From NCBI RefSeq assembly GCF_001766415.1, contig NZ_MKXO01000004.1, positions 124,001-188,000 on the forward strand: 64,000 bases of DNA, read 5' to 3'. This DNA is from Exiguobacterium aurantiacum. Its GTDB lineage: Bacteria > Bacillota > Bacilli > Exiguobacteriales > Exiguobacteriaceae. Positions 63,224 to 64,000 of the stretch are shown here, in pieces. Both the position numbers and the translations under genes were made by a program. Below the pieces are notes generated by a model. The model was given only the letters and a program-made list of their open reading frames with translations. It searched no databases and had not been told where the DNA came from. Within the stretch, counting starts at the first letter, position 1; each line of letters starts with the position of its first letter.

Positions 63224-64000
63224 GTGAGCATACGACAGATTCATCCGCTGACGCTTGGCGTCTTGTTCGGTACATTTTTTGCACGGCTGTCGACGTTTTT
63301 TGTCATGCCGTTTTTTGCGATTTATCTCGCGACGCTCGGTTTCTCGGCGAGCGTGATCGGGACGGTGTTCGCGACGTCGGCATTATCCGGTCTATTTATG
63401 AGCTTTTTCGGGGGGACGCTGTCTGACCGCTACGGGCGCAAACAGCTGATGTTGATCGGTATCGGCTTGAACGCTTTGACGTTCACCGGCTTCGCGCTCG
63501 CAACCGAGTTGATTTGGTTTTACATATTTTCGGTATTGATGGGGGTTTCACGTTCATTCCTTGAACCGGCGTCTCGGGCCTTGATCAGCGACACGACGCA
63601 ACCCGACCAGCGTGTCATCGTCTATAACGTGCGCTACTTCATGATCAACATCGCTGCGGCAATCGGACCGCTGCTTGCGGTCGTCTTATCACTTACGGGA
63701 GCGAAGAGCGCGTTCTTCGTCGTGACCGCCGTCTATGTCCTTTACGGCCTCGTCATCTCGACGTTGTTCCGGAAATATCCGTTTGAAGAAGGGGACGGTG
63801 TTAAAGCTAGGCCGCGCCTGACGGAGACGTTCCGTGTGTTAAAAGAAGACAAGACGTTCCGCTTCGTCATCATCGGCATGATCTTCGCCATCATCGGCTA
63901 CAGTCAATTCAATTCGACGTTGCCGCAGTTCATCGCGTTTCACGACGGATTCAGTGACGGGTCGCGCCTGTTCGCTTATCTGTTGACGGTCAACGCGATC
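63224..64000 (+). CDS. Major facilitator superfamily transporter, 3' truncated by window end
   Basis: 259 codons visible and still open at the window end. Starts at GTG after AGGGGGGATCC. The N-terminal helices carry the MFS inter-helix signature SGLFMSFFGGTLSDRYGRKQLM (G-x-x-SDRxGRK), and TSRSFLEPASRALISD-like sequence (SRSFLEPASRALISD) follows. Likely an efflux-type MFS protein; the substrate is unknown. Own promoter expected in 63160-63220. Confidence 0.87.
   Translation, partial: MSIRQIHPLTLGVLFGTFFARLSTFFVMPFFAIYLATLGFSASVIGTVFATSALSGLFMSFFGGTLSDRYGRKQLMLIGIGLNALTFTGFALATELIWFYIFSVLMGVSRSFLEPASRALISDTTQPDQRVIVYNVRYFMINIAAAIGPLLAVVLSLTGAKSAFFVVTAVYVLYGLVISTLFRKYPFEEGDGVKARPRLTETFRVLKEDKTFRFVIIGMIFAIIGYSQFNSTLPQFIAFHDGFSDGSRLFAYLLTVNAI

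Overview
The window is chromosome from a low-to-moderate-GC Firmicute of the order Bacillales, most likely Exiguobacterium. This rests on gene content and order (trxB-rapZ-yvcK-whiA; cggR-gapA-pgk-tpiA-gpmI-eno; secG-est-rnr-smpB-ssrA; fadNAE-yusI-gcvH; S-box-metNIQ), on strong AAGGAGG-type ribosome sites with frequent TTG/GTG starts, and on CggR, CtsR, LexA, FadR and CcpA-like operator sequences. The genus is inference from overall resemblance; no search was run.

Layout. 1-5.3 kb: thioredoxin reductase (cut by the window edge), rapZ-yvcK-whiA, a small ribbon-helix-helix-like gene, a UPF0316 membrane protein and a small anchored protein. 5.3-7.6 kb: clpP and a tRNA-Arg on the minus strand, then rpoN (sigma-54) and a glutaredoxin-like gene. 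7.6-14.8 kb: the whole lower-glycolysis operon behind a recognisable CggR promoter/operator. 14.8-19.5 kb: a long intergenic hairpin, galU, two glycosyltransferases and a YitT protein. 19.5-24.1 kb: secG, carboxylesterase, RNase R, SmpB and tmRNA.

24.1-31.4 kb is an AT-rich accessory island directly downstream of ssrA. It carries a P-loop ATPase facing an FRG-domain protein, an unassigned 361-residue protein, a two-TM/coiled-coil protein with a GAF-like C-terminus overlapping a 67-residue gene, and then decayed IS3 and IS30 remnants. No integrase or att repeat was found. These genes are the best candidates for an undescribed, possibly anti-phage, system.

31.4-46.3 kb returns to host-like composition: an SDR/DUF2867 protein, a SulP transporter, a LexA-box-controlled Y-family polymerase with a YolD-like partner, a secA2 / S-layer assembly (SLAP) pair followed by a secreted nucleotidase, a CstA-family transporter and a proline dehydrogenase (both with cre-like sites), and a hemolysin-III-family protein. 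46.3-49.4 kb: small poorly characterised genes including tandem YcxB-like paralogues, and a stress-type SDR. 49.4-58.4 kb: fatty-acid beta-oxidation genes fadN-fadA-fadE behind a promoter containing a FadR-like box, an IS200/IS605 element (tnpA, tnpB) inserted exactly at the fadE stop codon, a nucleotidyltransferase-fold gene, yusI and gcvH. 58.4-64 kb: a PTS-IIC-like protein, a thioredoxin-like gene, a stand-alone structured RNA candidate (about 60020-60327), a SAM-I riboswitch, metN-metI-metQ, and the start of an MFS transporter cut by the window end.

All assignments come from reading sequence and motifs.
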